A stretch of DNA of 64,000 nucleotides, from assembly GCF_030435705.1 (NCBI RefSeq), contig NZ_CP129382.1:3280501-3344500 (forward strand), written 5' to 3'. Within the stretch, counting starts at the first letter, position 1. Every line of letters starts with the position of its first letter. The DNA comes from Rhizobium sp. SSA_523 (GTDB lineage: Bacteria > Pseudomonadota > Alphaproteobacteria > Rhizobiales > Rhizobiaceae). This document shows positions 49,642-58,581 of the stretch, in pieces. Below the pieces are notes generated by a model, which was not told the origin of the DNA, ran no database searches, and was given only the letters and a program-made list of their open reading frames with translations. Position numbers and translations under genes: made by a program.

Positions 49642-50741
49642 TGCCGATCTATGATTTTGCCCGCCGGGCGCTGTTCCTGCTCGATCCGGAAGCCGCCCAT
49701 GGGGCCTCCGTCGCCGGCTTGAAAACGGGCCTCGTTCCGCCCTGTTCGATGCGGGCCGATCCGCGGCTTGCGGTCAGGCTCGCCGGCCTGGATTTTCCCA
49801 ATCCGATCGGACTGGCCGCCGGCTACGACAAGAATGCCGAAGTGCCGCAAGCCATCCTGCGGCTGGGCTTCGGCTTCACAGAGGTCGGCACGCTGACGCC
49901 ACGGGCGCAGGCGGGCAATCCGAAACCGCGGATGTTTCGTCTGGTGGCCGATCGCGGCGTGATCAATCGCCTCGGTTTCAACAATGAAGGGCATGATGCC
50001 GCCTTTGCCCGCTTGTCCGCCCTGAAGGCAGGCGGTGGCCTTCACTCCTCGGGGCTCCTGGGCGTCAATATCGGCGCCAACAAGGATGCCGAAGACCGGA
50101 TTGCCGATTACGTGTCCGGCATTCACCGGTTCTACGATCTCGCTCACTATTTCACCGTCAATATTTCGTCCCCCAACACGCCCGGCCTTCGCGATCTGCA
50201 GGCGCGCGAGAGCCTGTCCGCCCTGCTGAAGGCGGTTCTGGCGGCACGCGAGGAGCATCATGAACGTTCCGGCCGCCTCGTCCCGGTCTTCCTCAAGATC
50301 GCGCCGGATCTGACCGAGGAAGGCATGGACGATATTGCCGAGGAAGTGCTGGCCCATGCGCTGGATGGCCTCATCATCTCCAACACGACGCTCTCCCGCG
50401 AAGGTCTGAAGGATAAGGGTCAGGCGCAGGAGGCAGGCGGATTGTCCGGTGCTCCGCTCTTTCGCCGGTCCACTGCGGTTCTGGCACGCATGCGCAAGCG
50501 GCTCGGACCACATATGCCGATCATCGGCGTGGGCGGGGTGAGTTCTGCCGAGACGGCGCTGGACAAGATCCGCGCCGGTGCCGATCTGGTGCAACTCTAT
50601 TCCGGCATGGTCTATCACGGCCCGACGATCGCGGCAGATATCCGTCGCGGCCTCTCGATGGCACTCGATCGGCTCCAGGCGCCCTCTTTGGCGTCACTGC
50701 GCGATAGTGATGTGGAGAAATGGGCGGCAGAGACTTTATAA
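49641..50741 (+). CDS. pyrD: dihydroorotate dehydrogenase (quinone), class 2
   Basis: 366 aa. Oxidises dihydroorotate to orotate with FMN, passing electrons to ubiquinone at the inner membrane. N-terminal membrane-associated helices (YDFARRALFLLDPEAAHG) mark class 2. Catalytic Ser lies in NISSPNTPGLRDLQ; FMN contacts include GLAAGYDKNAE, NRLGFNNEG, IIGVGGVSS and DLVQLYSGMVYHGP. Confidence 0.96.
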   Translation: MPIYDFARRALFLLDPEAAHGASVAGLKTGLVPPCSMRADPRLAVRLAGLDFPNPIGLAAGYDKNAEVPQAILRLGFGFTEVGTLTPRAQAGNPKPRMFRLVADRGVINRLGFNNEGHDAAFARLSALKAGGGLHSSGLLGVNIGANKDAEDRIADYVSGIHRFYDLAHYFTVNISSPNTPGLRDLQARESLSALLKAVLAAREEHHERSGRLVPVFLKIAPDLTEEGMDDIAEEVLAHALDGLIISNTTLSREGLKDKGQAQEAGGLSGAPLFRRSTAVLARMRKRLGPHMPIIGVGGVSSAETALDKIRAGADLVQLYSGMVYHGPTIAADIRRGLSMALDRLQAPSLASLRDSDVEKWAAETL

Positions 50742-50786
50742 CGGTCCTTTCAGAAATCTGATAATTTGCGAGCGAGATCGCGACGC

Positions 50787-50822
50787 ATGAGCATGAGCAT
50801 GAGCATGAGCATGAGCATGAGC
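50787..50822. repeat. hexanucleotide repeat, six copies
   Basis: ATGAGC x6 without mismatch, 46 bp after the pyrD stop. It can be read as (Met-Ser)6 in a short ORF (50766-50948) with no other coding support. Confidence 0.95.
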
Positions 50823-50956
50823 ATTAAGGTGGCGTGGGCTTCAGGGGCCGCGCTTTCCGGTCACCGGTCGCGAAAATTTCTCCCAGTCACGCAAATGTGG
50901 CCAGAATCCTTGACCTTTTGTCCACACTCATCACTCTATATTTCATAGTGTAACAA

Positions 50957-50981
50957 CGGGACGGGAGTCATCCGCGTCCCG
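50957..50981. other. stem-loop upstream of the small ORF
   Basis: 7-bp arms CGGGACG and CGTCCCG with an 11-nt loop. No T-tract follows. Could be a leader structure of the small ORF at 51008. Confidence 0.45.
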
Positions 50982-51007
50982 GTTCAACACGATGGGGGTG
51001 CCACGCA

Positions 51008-51136
51008 ATGCAGATCCATGTGCCACTGCCGAAGGCCAATCTTGCCGGCGTCACGCCGGTTGCAACCATCGCCGCGCTGCTTCTTGCCGTCCTAGTGCTG
51101 CGCGCAGCCATCTGGATCCTGCCACCCGGGATCTGA
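51008..51136 (+). CDS. small membrane protein, 42 aa
   Basis: MQIHVPLPKANLAGVTPVAT is followed by a hydrophobic helix (IAALLLAVLVLRAAIWIL) and ends LPPGI. GGGGG lies ~10 nt upstream of the ATG. A weak stem followed by TTTT lies ~25 nt after the stop. One membrane segment is predicted by eye. Too short to assign to a family; conservation would decide whether it is real. Confidence 0.45.
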   Translation: MQIHVPLPKANLAGVTPVATIAALLLAVLVLRAAIWILPPGI

Positions 51137-51216
51137 CGCGGCGTGAATGAGAAAGGCGGCGGCCGCTTTTGCCCGCGAAGGGTCCGGCTGCCTGCCAGAC
51201 CGGCGGCGTCTTGGCC

Positions 51217-52563
51217 TCAGGGAAACGTCTCGCGCAATTTGCGGGGCAGAAGCAGGGCGAGCAACAAGCCGCGCGCCAGCAGGAACAGGTTGAGGGCGAT
51301 CCAGAGCCCGGTATTCGACAAAGCCGGCACGGCGATGGCCAGGCAGGCGGCGTAGACGATCAGCGATGCCAGCATCATGTTGCGCATATCGCGCGACCAT
51401 GTCGCACCGATGAAAATGCCATCCATGTGAAAGGCGAGCGCCCCGGTTGCTCCGGTCAGGGCCGCCAATGGCAGGTAGATCTGCGCGGTCTGGCGCACAT
51501 CGCCGGAAGTGCTGAGCAGCGAAATCAGCGGAGCGCCGATGATCAGGAAGACGCACATCAGCACGAGTCCCATGCCGATGGACCAGCCGCCCGTCAGACG
51601 CAGCGCGCGCCGGAAGGCGGATCGGTCCCTCGCGCCCACGGAACGCCCTGCCAATTGCTCGGACGCGCCGGCCAGCCCGTCGAGGAAGAAGGACGAGAGC
51701 AGAAAAATGTTCATGAGAACGGCATTGGCCGCCAGGACGACGGCACCCTGGGCCGAGCCGATGCGGGTCATCAGGGCGAAGGCGGCATTCAGCACGAGCG
51801 TGCGGACCAGGATATCGCCGTTGAGCCGGAAAAGCGCCGACAGCTTCGCGCGGTCGAAGACCTCCGCCCGGCTGGGTCGGTCGGCGGCCTCGAATTGGCC
51901 GAAGACGAGGATGAGGCCGACAATCATGGCGAGGAGTTCCGCGCAGGCGGTGCCGAGCGCCACGCCGGTGATCCCCAGGCCGAGATAAAGGCCGAAGACC
52001 AGGGTTAGAACGATATTGGTGCCGTTCAGCAGGATTTGCAGCTTCAGCCCGAGAACGCCCTGGCCGCGGCCGAGCACATAGCCGAGTACGGCGAAATTGA
52101 CGAAGGTTGCCGGGCTGGTGAGAACCCGAACGGCAAAATAGCTGCGGGTAGCGGCGATCACGGCAGGATCCTGCGCCATCAGGCCGGGGGCGTAGAGCCA
52201 GATCAGGGGCGCGAGCAGGAGCATGGCCGCGCCAAGTCCCACGGACCCCAGCAGGGCGCGCTGGAAGACTGCCTGCTGCTCCCGCGGATCGTTCCGGCCG
52301 AATGCCTGCGCCACAAGTCCGGTTGTCGCCGTTCTGAGAAAGCTGAGGCTGCCATAGAGGAGGTCGAACAGAATGGCACCGATGGCAAGCCCGGCAAGCG
52401 CGGCCGGATCGCCCAATTGCCCGACCACCGCGGTATCGGTCAGTCCGAGAAGCGGGGTCGTCAAATAACCCATGGTCATCGGAATGGCGATGGAAAGGAC
52501 CAGGCGATGCGTGACCTCAAAGCCGGGCGGGTCGCTGCGAAGATCCGGACTGGTCACGGGCAT
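51217..52563 (-). CDS. MATE family efflux transporter (DinF type)
   Basis: 448 aa, twelve hydrophobic segments in two halves. Start MPVTSPDLRSDPPGFEVTHR leads into the first helix with PLLGLTDTAVVGQLGDP, the MATE signature. The second half carries LAANAVLMNIFLLSSFFLDG. Exports drugs or metabolites in exchange for Na+ or H+. It is closest to the DinF subgroup in pattern. Confidence 0.92.
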   Translation of the reverse strand: MPVTSPDLRSDPPGFEVTHRLVLSIAIPMTMGYLTTPLLGLTDTAVVGQLGDPAALAGLAIGAILFDLLYGSLSFLRTATTGLVAQAFGRNDPREQQAVFQRALLGSVGLGAAMLLLAPLIWLYAPGLMAQDPAVIAATRSYFAVRVLTSPATFVNFAVLGYVLGRGQGVLGLKLQILLNGTNIVLTLVFGLYLGLGITGVALGTACAELLAMIVGLILVFGQFEAADRPSRAEVFDRAKLSALFRLNGDILVRTLVLNAAFALMTRIGSAQGAVVLAANAVLMNIFLLSSFFLDGLAGASEQLAGRSVGARDRSAFRRALRLTGGWSIGMGLVLMCVFLIIGAPLISLLSTSGDVRQTAQIYLPLAALTGATGALAFHMDGIFIGATWSRDMRNMMLASLIVYAACLAIAVPALSNTGLWIALNLFLLARGLLLALLLPRKLRETFP

Positions 52564-52706
52564 TATCCTCGGCTGGACGCGACAAACCGGGCCCCCTGCA
52601 GAATGCGGGAGGCCGGCCGCTGTATGCGGCGAGGATTTTCATTCGCGCGGAAGGCGGTCTTGTCAATCCACCGGAGCCATTATTCGGCCTCGGCCTTGTC
52701 CTCGGC

Positions 52707-53198
52707 TCAGGCGGAGAGGACCATGGCCCAATAGGGACGCTTGGTCGACGGGGAGCGTGCCACGGCGACGCCGACATGGGTGTAGGATCCCAGCATATTC
52801 TCCAGATGCTTCTTGGAATCGATCCAGGCCTGCACGGCACCCTGGACATCCTGCTGCCCGCTTGCAATGTTTTCCGCCGCCGGCAGGGGCACGCTGCTGC
52901 GTTTCATGCGCGAACCGAAATCATCGCCGAGCCCGATCAGATGCGTCATCTGATCGGCCCGCGCCATCCGCACCGCCTGTTCGGCAGCGCCCCGGCCCGT
53001 CGGTCCCGAGGGCGAGAGGGGGCCGAGCGAGTTCTTGGCGCGCAAGGCATTCACCAACGGCAGGGCGGCTCTTGTGTCATCGGTCGCGCCATCGACGGAG
53101 ACGGAGCCCCGAAACGTCGAGCAGCCGGCCAGGCCTGCAACAGCGCCGCCGGCAAGGATCAGGAAACCGCGGCGGGCATAAAGGGTATGGTTGATCAT
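52707..53198 (-). CDS. CAP/SCP domain lipoprotein
   Basis: 163 aa. N-terminus YARRGFLILAGGAVAGLAGC combines a twin-arginine-like RRGFL with a lipobox LAGC, so a lipid-anchored exported protein. The CAP domain shows LVNALRAKNSLGPLSP, ARADQMTHL, ENIASGQQDVQGAVQAW and THVGVAVARS. The function of bacterial CAP proteins is largely unknown. It overlaps the DUF6460-like gene by 4 bp (ATGA), so they form an operon. Confidence 0.85.
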   Translation of the reverse strand: MINHTLYARRGFLILAGGAVAGLAGCSTFRGSVSVDGATDDTRAALPLVNALRAKNSLGPLSPSGPTGRGAAEQAVRMARADQMTHLIGLGDDFGSRMKRSSVPLPAAENIASGQQDVQGAVQAWIDSKKHLENMLGSYTHVGVAVARSPSTKRPYWAMVLSA

Positions 53199-53464
53199 GA
53201 GCGTCGAAAACTGAACAGCCTTAGCAGGATAAAGGCGGGAATGACGATGATGGCGCCCGCCAGGAGATAATCGCCGACGGCACCGAGTGCGTCGAAGCCG
53301 CGATGCCACAGATCGAGGATGAAGTCCCGCAGACCGTAGAAAATGTCGAAGGGACGCAGATCGAAGACGGCCATGACAAAGCCGACGATCAGCGACACGA
53401 CGAGCAGCTTGACGATGGTGCGCCCGGGCGTATCGCCGAGAAGCCTGTTCATCTGGTTCGACAT
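53195..53464 (-). CDS. small membrane protein, DUF6460-like
   Basis: 89 aa, two hydrophobic segments (IVKLLVVSLIVGFVMAVF and YLLAGAIIVIPAFILLRLF), with FDLRPFDIFYGLRDFI between them. Start ATG 53464 is chosen from the N-terminus MSNQMNRLLGDTPGRT. First gene of the two-gene operon with the CAP lipoprotein. Confidence 0.75.
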   Translation of the reverse strand: MSNQMNRLLGDTPGRTIVKLLVVSLIVGFVMAVFDLRPFDIFYGLRDFILDLWHRGFDALGAVGDYLLAGAIIVIPAFILLRLFSFRRS

Positions 53465-53626
53465 GTCATATCTTTCCTCATTCCAATCGCCGTTTCTTCG
53501 GCCAATCATCCGAGACATAGGATCGCAGAACCACAGTCACAAGCATTCTGCGGTGCCGCTTGCGATAGAACTTGTGTTTTTTTATGGCTTCGTTCAGAAG
53601 CGCGCAGCCTCAACGCGTCAAAGTCC

Positions 53627-54604
53627 ATGACACCCATCCAGTTCTCGTCCGGCGATGTGATCGCCGACCGCCGTGCCGATTATGCCCGCATGCTGCAGGA
53701 GGCGGGAGACGCCCCGGCCGCCGTCGATCTGCTCGAACAGGCCCTGGAACGCGCGCCGCTGTGGGCGGCGGGCTGGTTTCTGCTCGGCGAGTATTGCGAA
53801 AAGGCGGCAGACACACATCCTGAAATGCGGGGCAAGGCAATCGCCGCCTTTGAAAGGGTCGCGCGGCTGGACGAAACAGGCATTTTCGGCGCTGAATTGA
53901 AGCTTGCCGTGCTGGGGGCGGGCCCGATGCCGGAAACACCGCCGACCGCCTATGTCGAAGGCCTGTTCGATGATTATGCGGACCGTTTCGAGACGGCGCT
54001 GATGGAGAAGCTGAACTATAGCGTTCCCGAAAAGCTGTTCGCCATGGTGGCGAGCCATGCACCCTTCGATCTGACGGTGGATCTTGGCTGTGGCACCGGG
54101 CTCTTCGGGGCGCAGGTGGCGCATTGCAGCCGCCGTCTCGAAGGGTACGATCTCTCGGCCAACATGCTGGCGAAGGCGCAGGAGAAAGGCATTTATGCCG
54201 TTCTCGGCCAGGCCGACCTGGCGGATCCCTCTGCGACCCTGCAGATCCTGTCGGCGGAGCGCGGCGCAGAGCGGGCGGATCTCGTTTCTGCCGCCGATGT
54301 CCTGATGTATCTTGGCAATCTGGACGTCACCTTCGCCCTGGCCGCCGAGCTTTTGAAGCCCCAAGGCTTGTTTGCCTTTTCCATCGAGGATGCGCGCGAG
54401 AATGCCCAAAGCGAGAGCGCCGAAAGCTTCGTCCTGCAGCCTTCCCTGCGCTATGCCCATTCGAAATCATATGTTCTCGACCTTCTGGCCAATGCCGGCT
54501 TCGATCTTCTTGATTTCCTGGAAACGGATATCCGCATGGATGCCGGCCGCAATGTCCAAGGCATCCTGTTCCTTGCCCGGAAGCGGAAGACCGCTGCGGG
54601 TTAA
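53627..54604 (+). CDS. SAM-dependent methyltransferase with TPR-like N-terminus
   Basis: 325 aa. Residues ~20-80 look like one or two TPR-like repeats (AAVDLLEQALERAPLWAAGW). The Rossmann methyltransferase core begins with DLTVDLGCGTGLFG (SAM motif I), then LEGYDLSANMLAKAQ and ADLVSAADVLMYL. The same pairing occurs in proteobacterial methyltransferases, substrate unknown. Divergent from the CAP operon. Confidence 0.87.
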   Translation: MTPIQFSSGDVIADRRADYARMLQEAGDAPAAVDLLEQALERAPLWAAGWFLLGEYCEKAADTHPEMRGKAIAAFERVARLDETGIFGAELKLAVLGAGPMPETPPTAYVEGLFDDYADRFETALMEKLNYSVPEKLFAMVASHAPFDLTVDLGCGTGLFGAQVAHCSRRLEGYDLSANMLAKAQEKGIYAVLGQADLADPSATLQILSAERGAERADLVSAADVLMYLGNLDVTFALAAELLKPQGLFAFSIEDARENAQSESAESFVLQPSLRYAHSKSYVLDLLANAGFDLLDFLETDIRMDAGRNVQGILFLARKRKTAAG

Positions 54605-54685
54605 TGGGTCAGCCTTACTGTCTTATCTTGCTTTTGTCGCTCCCGCAGTGCACAATAGGGCATCCGCAGCAGAGGGACGAGACCG

Positions 54686-55321
54686 ATGGCGCAATCCAAA
54701 TCGCTGGGCTTCTATAGCGTCGACCCCTCCCACCATACGGTGATGGAGGATGGTCAGGGCATCCTGACGGGCGCGCTTGTCTCAGCCTTAGGCTTTTATC
54801 TGCTCGGTCGCGTCGGGCTGCTGACGGGCGGTACGGCCGGCGTCGCATTTCTCATCCATTACGCGTGGAAGATCCCCTTCGGCCTGCTGTTCTTCCTCGT
54901 CAACCTGCCCTTTTATTACCTGTCCTTCCGAAGGCTCGGCCTTGCCTTTTCGGCGAAGACATTCCTGGCCATCGGCCTTGTCTCCATCGGAACGGAAGTG
55001 GAGCATCGATATCTGGTGATCGATTACCTGCATCCCTTCTGGGGCGCATTGATGGGAGGGCTGCTCCTGGGCTATGGTCTCTTGGCACTCTATCGGCACC
55101 GGGCGAGCCTGGGCGGGATCGGCATTCTGGCGATCTATATCCAGGAGCGGTTCGGCATTCAGGCGGGATTGATACAGCTGGCCTTCGATAGTTGCGTCAT
55201 GCTGTGCGCCTTCCTCTTGCTCGATCCGGTGGTCGTTGCCTGGTCGATCCTGGGGGCGGTCATTCTCAACCTGTTCCTGGCGATCAATCATCGTTCGGAC
55301 CGTTACATCGTGGTGCGCTGA
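54686..55321 (+). CDS. YitT family membrane protein, copy 1
   Basis: 211 aa, about five or six hydrophobic segments. Core: MEDGQGILTGALVSALGF, LTGGTAGVAFLIHY, LFFLVNLPFYYLSFRRLG and YRHRASLGGIGILAIYIQ. The YitT family (DUF161) is of unknown function. Its TGA overlaps the ATG of the next gene by 1 nt. Confidence 0.88.
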   Translation: MAQSKSLGFYSVDPSHHTVMEDGQGILTGALVSALGFYLLGRVGLLTGGTAGVAFLIHYAWKIPFGLLFFLVNLPFYYLSFRRLGLAFSAKTFLAIGLVSIGTEVEHRYLVIDYLHPFWGALMGGLLLGYGLLALYRHRASLGGIGILAIYIQERFGIQAGLIQLAFDSCVMLCAFLLLDPVVVAWSILGAVILNLFLAINHRSDRYIVVR

Positions 55322-55965
55322 TGGCCGATGTGAAGACAAGCCGCCTGCCGCTGGGACTATGGTCCTCCTCCTCGCACCGCCATTCGCTGATCGAGGATAT
55401 CCAGGGCGTGCTGGCCGGCAGCATGCTGGCAGCGCTTGGCGTCACTCTGCTGGCATCGGCTCACCTTCTGATCGGCGGGACGGCCGGTCTCGGCTTTCTG
55501 CTGCGCTATTCCACCGGGCTGAGCTTCGGCCTGGTCTTCTTCCTGCTGAACCTGCCATTCTATTGGCTGGCCTATCGCAGGCTTGGCCTTGCCTTCACGC
55601 TGAAGACCTTTGCCGCCGTCGCCCTGACATCCTTCCTGACCGAGATCCTTCCGGGCCTCATTCCCATCGGCGCCATTCATCCGGTCATTGCGGCACTGTT
55701 CGGCGGCCTGTTGATCGGCACGGGCATGCTGGCGCTTTTCCGTCATCGCGCCAGCCTTGGCGGCTTCGGCATATTGGCGCTTTACCTGCAGGACAAGCTC
55801 AACTGGCGCGCGGGCTTCGTGCAATTGGCGCTCGATGGCGTCGTGCTCGCCATTTCGCTGTTCGTTGCAACACCCTTCGTCATTCTGTGCTCGATCCTTG
55901 CGGCGCTGACGCTGAACCTGACTCTGGCCATCAATCACCGCACGGACCGTTATATCGTGCGCTGA
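55321..55965 (+). CDS. YitT family membrane protein, copy 2
   Basis: 214 aa paralogue of the gene just upstream: IEDIQGVLAGSMLAALG, LIGGTAGLGFLLRYS, FFLLNLPFYWLAYRRLG, FRHRASLGGFGILALYLQ, ending INHRTDRYIVR as copy 1 ends INHRSDRYIVVR. An in-place duplication, probably acting as a heteromer; both translated as a coupled pair. Confidence 0.88.
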   Translation: MADVKTSRLPLGLWSSSSHRHSLIEDIQGVLAGSMLAALGVTLLASAHLLIGGTAGLGFLLRYSTGLSFGLVFFLLNLPFYWLAYRRLGLAFTLKTFAAVALTSFLTEILPGLIPIGAIHPVIAALFGGLLIGTGMLALFRHRASLGGFGILALYLQDKLNWRAGFVQLALDGVVLAISLFVATPFVILCSILAALTLNLTLAINHRTDRYIVR

Positions 55966-56034
55966 CCTCAGCAAGGGATCGCCGCCTGGCCAAGGCCCCT
56001 TCTTTTTCCGCCGCAAGCCATTACCTTCTGCCCC

Positions 56035-58563
56035 GTGGATACGAAGATCGCCGATGCGCCCAACCCCGTGCAGGATCTCTTGCCGCAGCCATTCGTCAAA
56101 TGGTTCGCGGAAAAGGGATGGCAGCCGCGTGCACATCAGCTTGAACTTCTGACGCGGGCAAATGCCGGCGAAAGCATGCTGCTGATTGCGCCTACCGGGG
56201 CCGGTAAGACGCTGGCCGGCTTCCTGCCGACGCTGACCGATCTGACACGCCGCGGCAGGCTGCCGCCGGGAGCGCCCTTCACCGGTGTGCATACGCTTTA
56301 CATTTCCCCTTTGAAGGCGCTTGCCGTCGATATCGAGCGCAATCTCACAAAGCCCGTGGCCGAAATGGGCCTGCCCGTCTCGATCGAGAACCGCACCGGC
56401 GATACGCCGCAGGCCAAGCGGCAAAGGCAGAAGCTCAACCCGCCGGATATTCTGCTGACAACGCCGGAGCAACTGGCCCTGCTTTTGGCCAATGGCGAGG
56501 CGGAGCGCTTCTTCAAGGACCTTCGCTACGTGATTTTGGACGAACTGCATTCGCTCGTCACCTCGAAGCGGGGACATCTCCTGTCGCTTGGGCTTGCACG
56601 TCTGCGCCAGCACGCGCCGAGCCTGCGCACCATCGGTCTCTCCGCCACCGTTTCGGAGCCGCTCGATCTCCAGCGTTGGCTCGTGGCGCAGGGCGAGGCG
56701 CCGGCCGAGCCCGCCGGCCTCGTGCATGTGGCAGGCGGCGCGGCGCCCGATATCACCATCATGACCAGCGAGGAGCGCATCCCCTGGTCCGGCCATGTCG
56801 CCACCTATGCCATTCCGGCTGTCTATGACGAGATCCGCAAGCACAAGACGACATTGATTTTCGTCAATACCCGCTTCCAGGCGGAATTGCTGTTCCAGGA
56901 ACTCTGGACGATCAATGAGGATAATCTGCCCATCGCCCTGCATCACGGCTCGCTGGATGTGAACCAGCGTCGCAGGGTGGAGGCAGCGATGAACGCCAAC
57001 AGGCTGCGCGCCGTCGTGGCAACCTCCACGCTCGATATGGGCCTGGACTGGGGGGATGTCGATCTGGTGGTCCATGTCGGTGCTCCGAAGGGCGCCTCGC
57101 GCCTTGCCCAGAGGATCGGCCGCTCCAACCACCGGATGGATGAACCGTCCAAGGCCATTCTCGTGCCGGCCAATCGCTTCGAGGTCATGGAATGCCAGGC
57201 GGCGCTGGATGCCAATTATCTTGGCGCCCAGGATACGCCTCCGGTGGGCGAAGGCGCGCTGGATGTGCTGGCCCAGCACGTTCTTGGAATGGCTTGCGCC
57301 GAACCCTTCGACCCTCTTGCCTTTTACGAGGAGATCATAAGCGCTCTGCCCTATGCGGGCCTCAGCTGGGAAACCTTCGAGCGGGTGGTGGATTTCGTCG
57401 CGACCGGCGGCTACGCCCTGCGGACCTATGAGCGCTACGCCAAGATCCGCAAGACCAAGGATGGACGGTGGCGGGTCGCCAATCCGCAGGTTGCCCAGCA
57501 ATATCGCATGAATCTCGGCACCATCGTCGAGGCGGCGGAATTGAATGTCCGGCTGGTCAAGCGCGGCCGCCTTGGCGCCGTTGGGCGTGGCGGCCTGTCA
57601 CTGGGAAAGGTGGAGGAGTATTTCCTCGAGCAGCTGGTGGCGGGAGACACGTTCCTGTTCAGTGGCAAAGTGCTGCGTTTCGAGGGCATTCGCGAGAATG
57701 AATGCCTTGTCACCAATGCCTTTTCTCTGGATCCGAAGATCCCCGCCTATGCCGGGGGCAAGTTCCCGCTCTCCACCTATCTGGCCGATCAGGTCCGCGC
57801 CATGCTGGCCGATCCGTCCAAATGGCATGTGCTGCCCGATCAGGTGCGGGATTGGCTGGCCATTCAGAAGGACAGATCCCTGCTGCCGGCCCGCGACGAA
57901 TTGCTGATCGAGACCTTTCCGCGGGGCAATCGCTTCTTCATGGTCGCCTACTGCTTCGAAGGCCGGCTGGCGCATCAGACGCTCGGCATGCTGCTGACGC
58001 GGCGGCTTGAGCGTGCCGGTGCAAGACCGCTCGGCTTCGTCGCCAATGATTATGCGCTTGCCATCTGGTCGCTGAACGATATGGGGCAGATGATCGATGG
58101 CCGGCGCCTGTCGCTTGCCGATCTCTTCGACGAAGACATGCTGGGCGATGACCTGGAGGCCTGGCTGGCCGAGAGTTTCATGTTGAAGCGGACCTTCCGC
58201 AATTGCGCCGTGATCTCCGGCCTCATCGAACGCCGGCATCCTGGAAAGGAAAAGACGGGTCGGCAGGTCACGGTTTCGACCGACCTTATTTACGACGTCT
58301 TGCGCAGCCATGAGCCCGATCACATCCTGCTGGAGGCGACGCGTCGCGATGCCGCAGCCGGACTTTTGGATCTTGGCCGGCTTGGCGCTATGCTGGCGCG
58401 AATCAAGGGGCATGTGGTGCATCGCGCGCTGGAGCGCGTGTCGCCGCTGGCCGTGCCGGTCATGCTGGAAATCGGACGCGAACCGGTGGCCGGCGAGGCC
58501 CAGGATGATGTGCTGGAAGAAGCGGCGGACGAATTGATCGCCGAAGCGATGGGCGAGGCGTGA
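56035..58563 (+). CDS. Lhr-like DEXH helicase (ligase-associated repair type)
   Basis: 842 aa from GTG 56035. Helicase motifs: Walker A IAPTGAGKTLAGF, Walker B VILDELHSL, SATVSEP (motif III), and LAQRIGRSNHRMDEP (motif VI). The C-terminal half includes the Lhr-core winged-helix region. It partners with PdeM, encoded 18 bp downstream, in the ligase-associated DNA damage response gene set. The start lacks a clear ribosome site. Confidence 0.9.
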   Translation: MDTKIADAPNPVQDLLPQPFVKWFAEKGWQPRAHQLELLTRANAGESMLLIAPTGAGKTLAGFLPTLTDLTRRGRLPPGAPFTGVHTLYISPLKALAVDIERNLTKPVAEMGLPVSIENRTGDTPQAKRQRQKLNPPDILLTTPEQLALLLANGEAERFFKDLRYVILDELHSLVTSKRGHLLSLGLARLRQHAPSLRTIGLSATVSEPLDLQRWLVAQGEAPAEPAGLVHVAGGAAPDITIMTSEERIPWSGHVATYAIPAVYDEIRKHKTTLIFVNTRFQAELLFQELWTINEDNLPIALHHGSLDVNQRRRVEAAMNANRLRAVVATSTLDMGLDWGDVDLVVHVGAPKGASRLAQRIGRSNHRMDEPSKAILVPANRFEVMECQAALDANYLGAQDTPPVGEGALDVLAQHVLGMACAEPFDPLAFYEEIISALPYAGLSWETFERVVDFVATGGYALRTYERYAKIRKTKDGRWRVANPQVAQQYRMNLGTIVEAAELNVRLVKRGRLGAVGRGGLSLGKVEEYFLEQLVAGDTFLFSGKVLRFEGIRENECLVTNAFSLDPKIPAYAGGKFPLSTYLADQVRAMLADPSKWHVLPDQVRDWLAIQKDRSLLPARDELLIETFPRGNRFFMVAYCFEGRLAHQTLGMLLTRRLERAGARPLGFVANDYALAIWSLNDMGQMIDGRRLSLADLFDEDMLGDDLEAWLAESFMLKRTFRNCAVISGLIERRHPGKEKTGRQVTVSTDLIYDVLRSHEPDHILLEATRRDAAAGLLDLGRLGAMLARIKGHVVHRALERVSPLAVPVMLEIGREPVAGEAQDDVLEEAADELIAEAMGEA

Positions 58564-58581
58564 TCCTCGTATATAGACGAG

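Noticed and set aside
50766..50948. 60-aa ORF containing (Met-Ser)6
   Set aside because: Codons come from the hexamer repeat; no other sign of translation.
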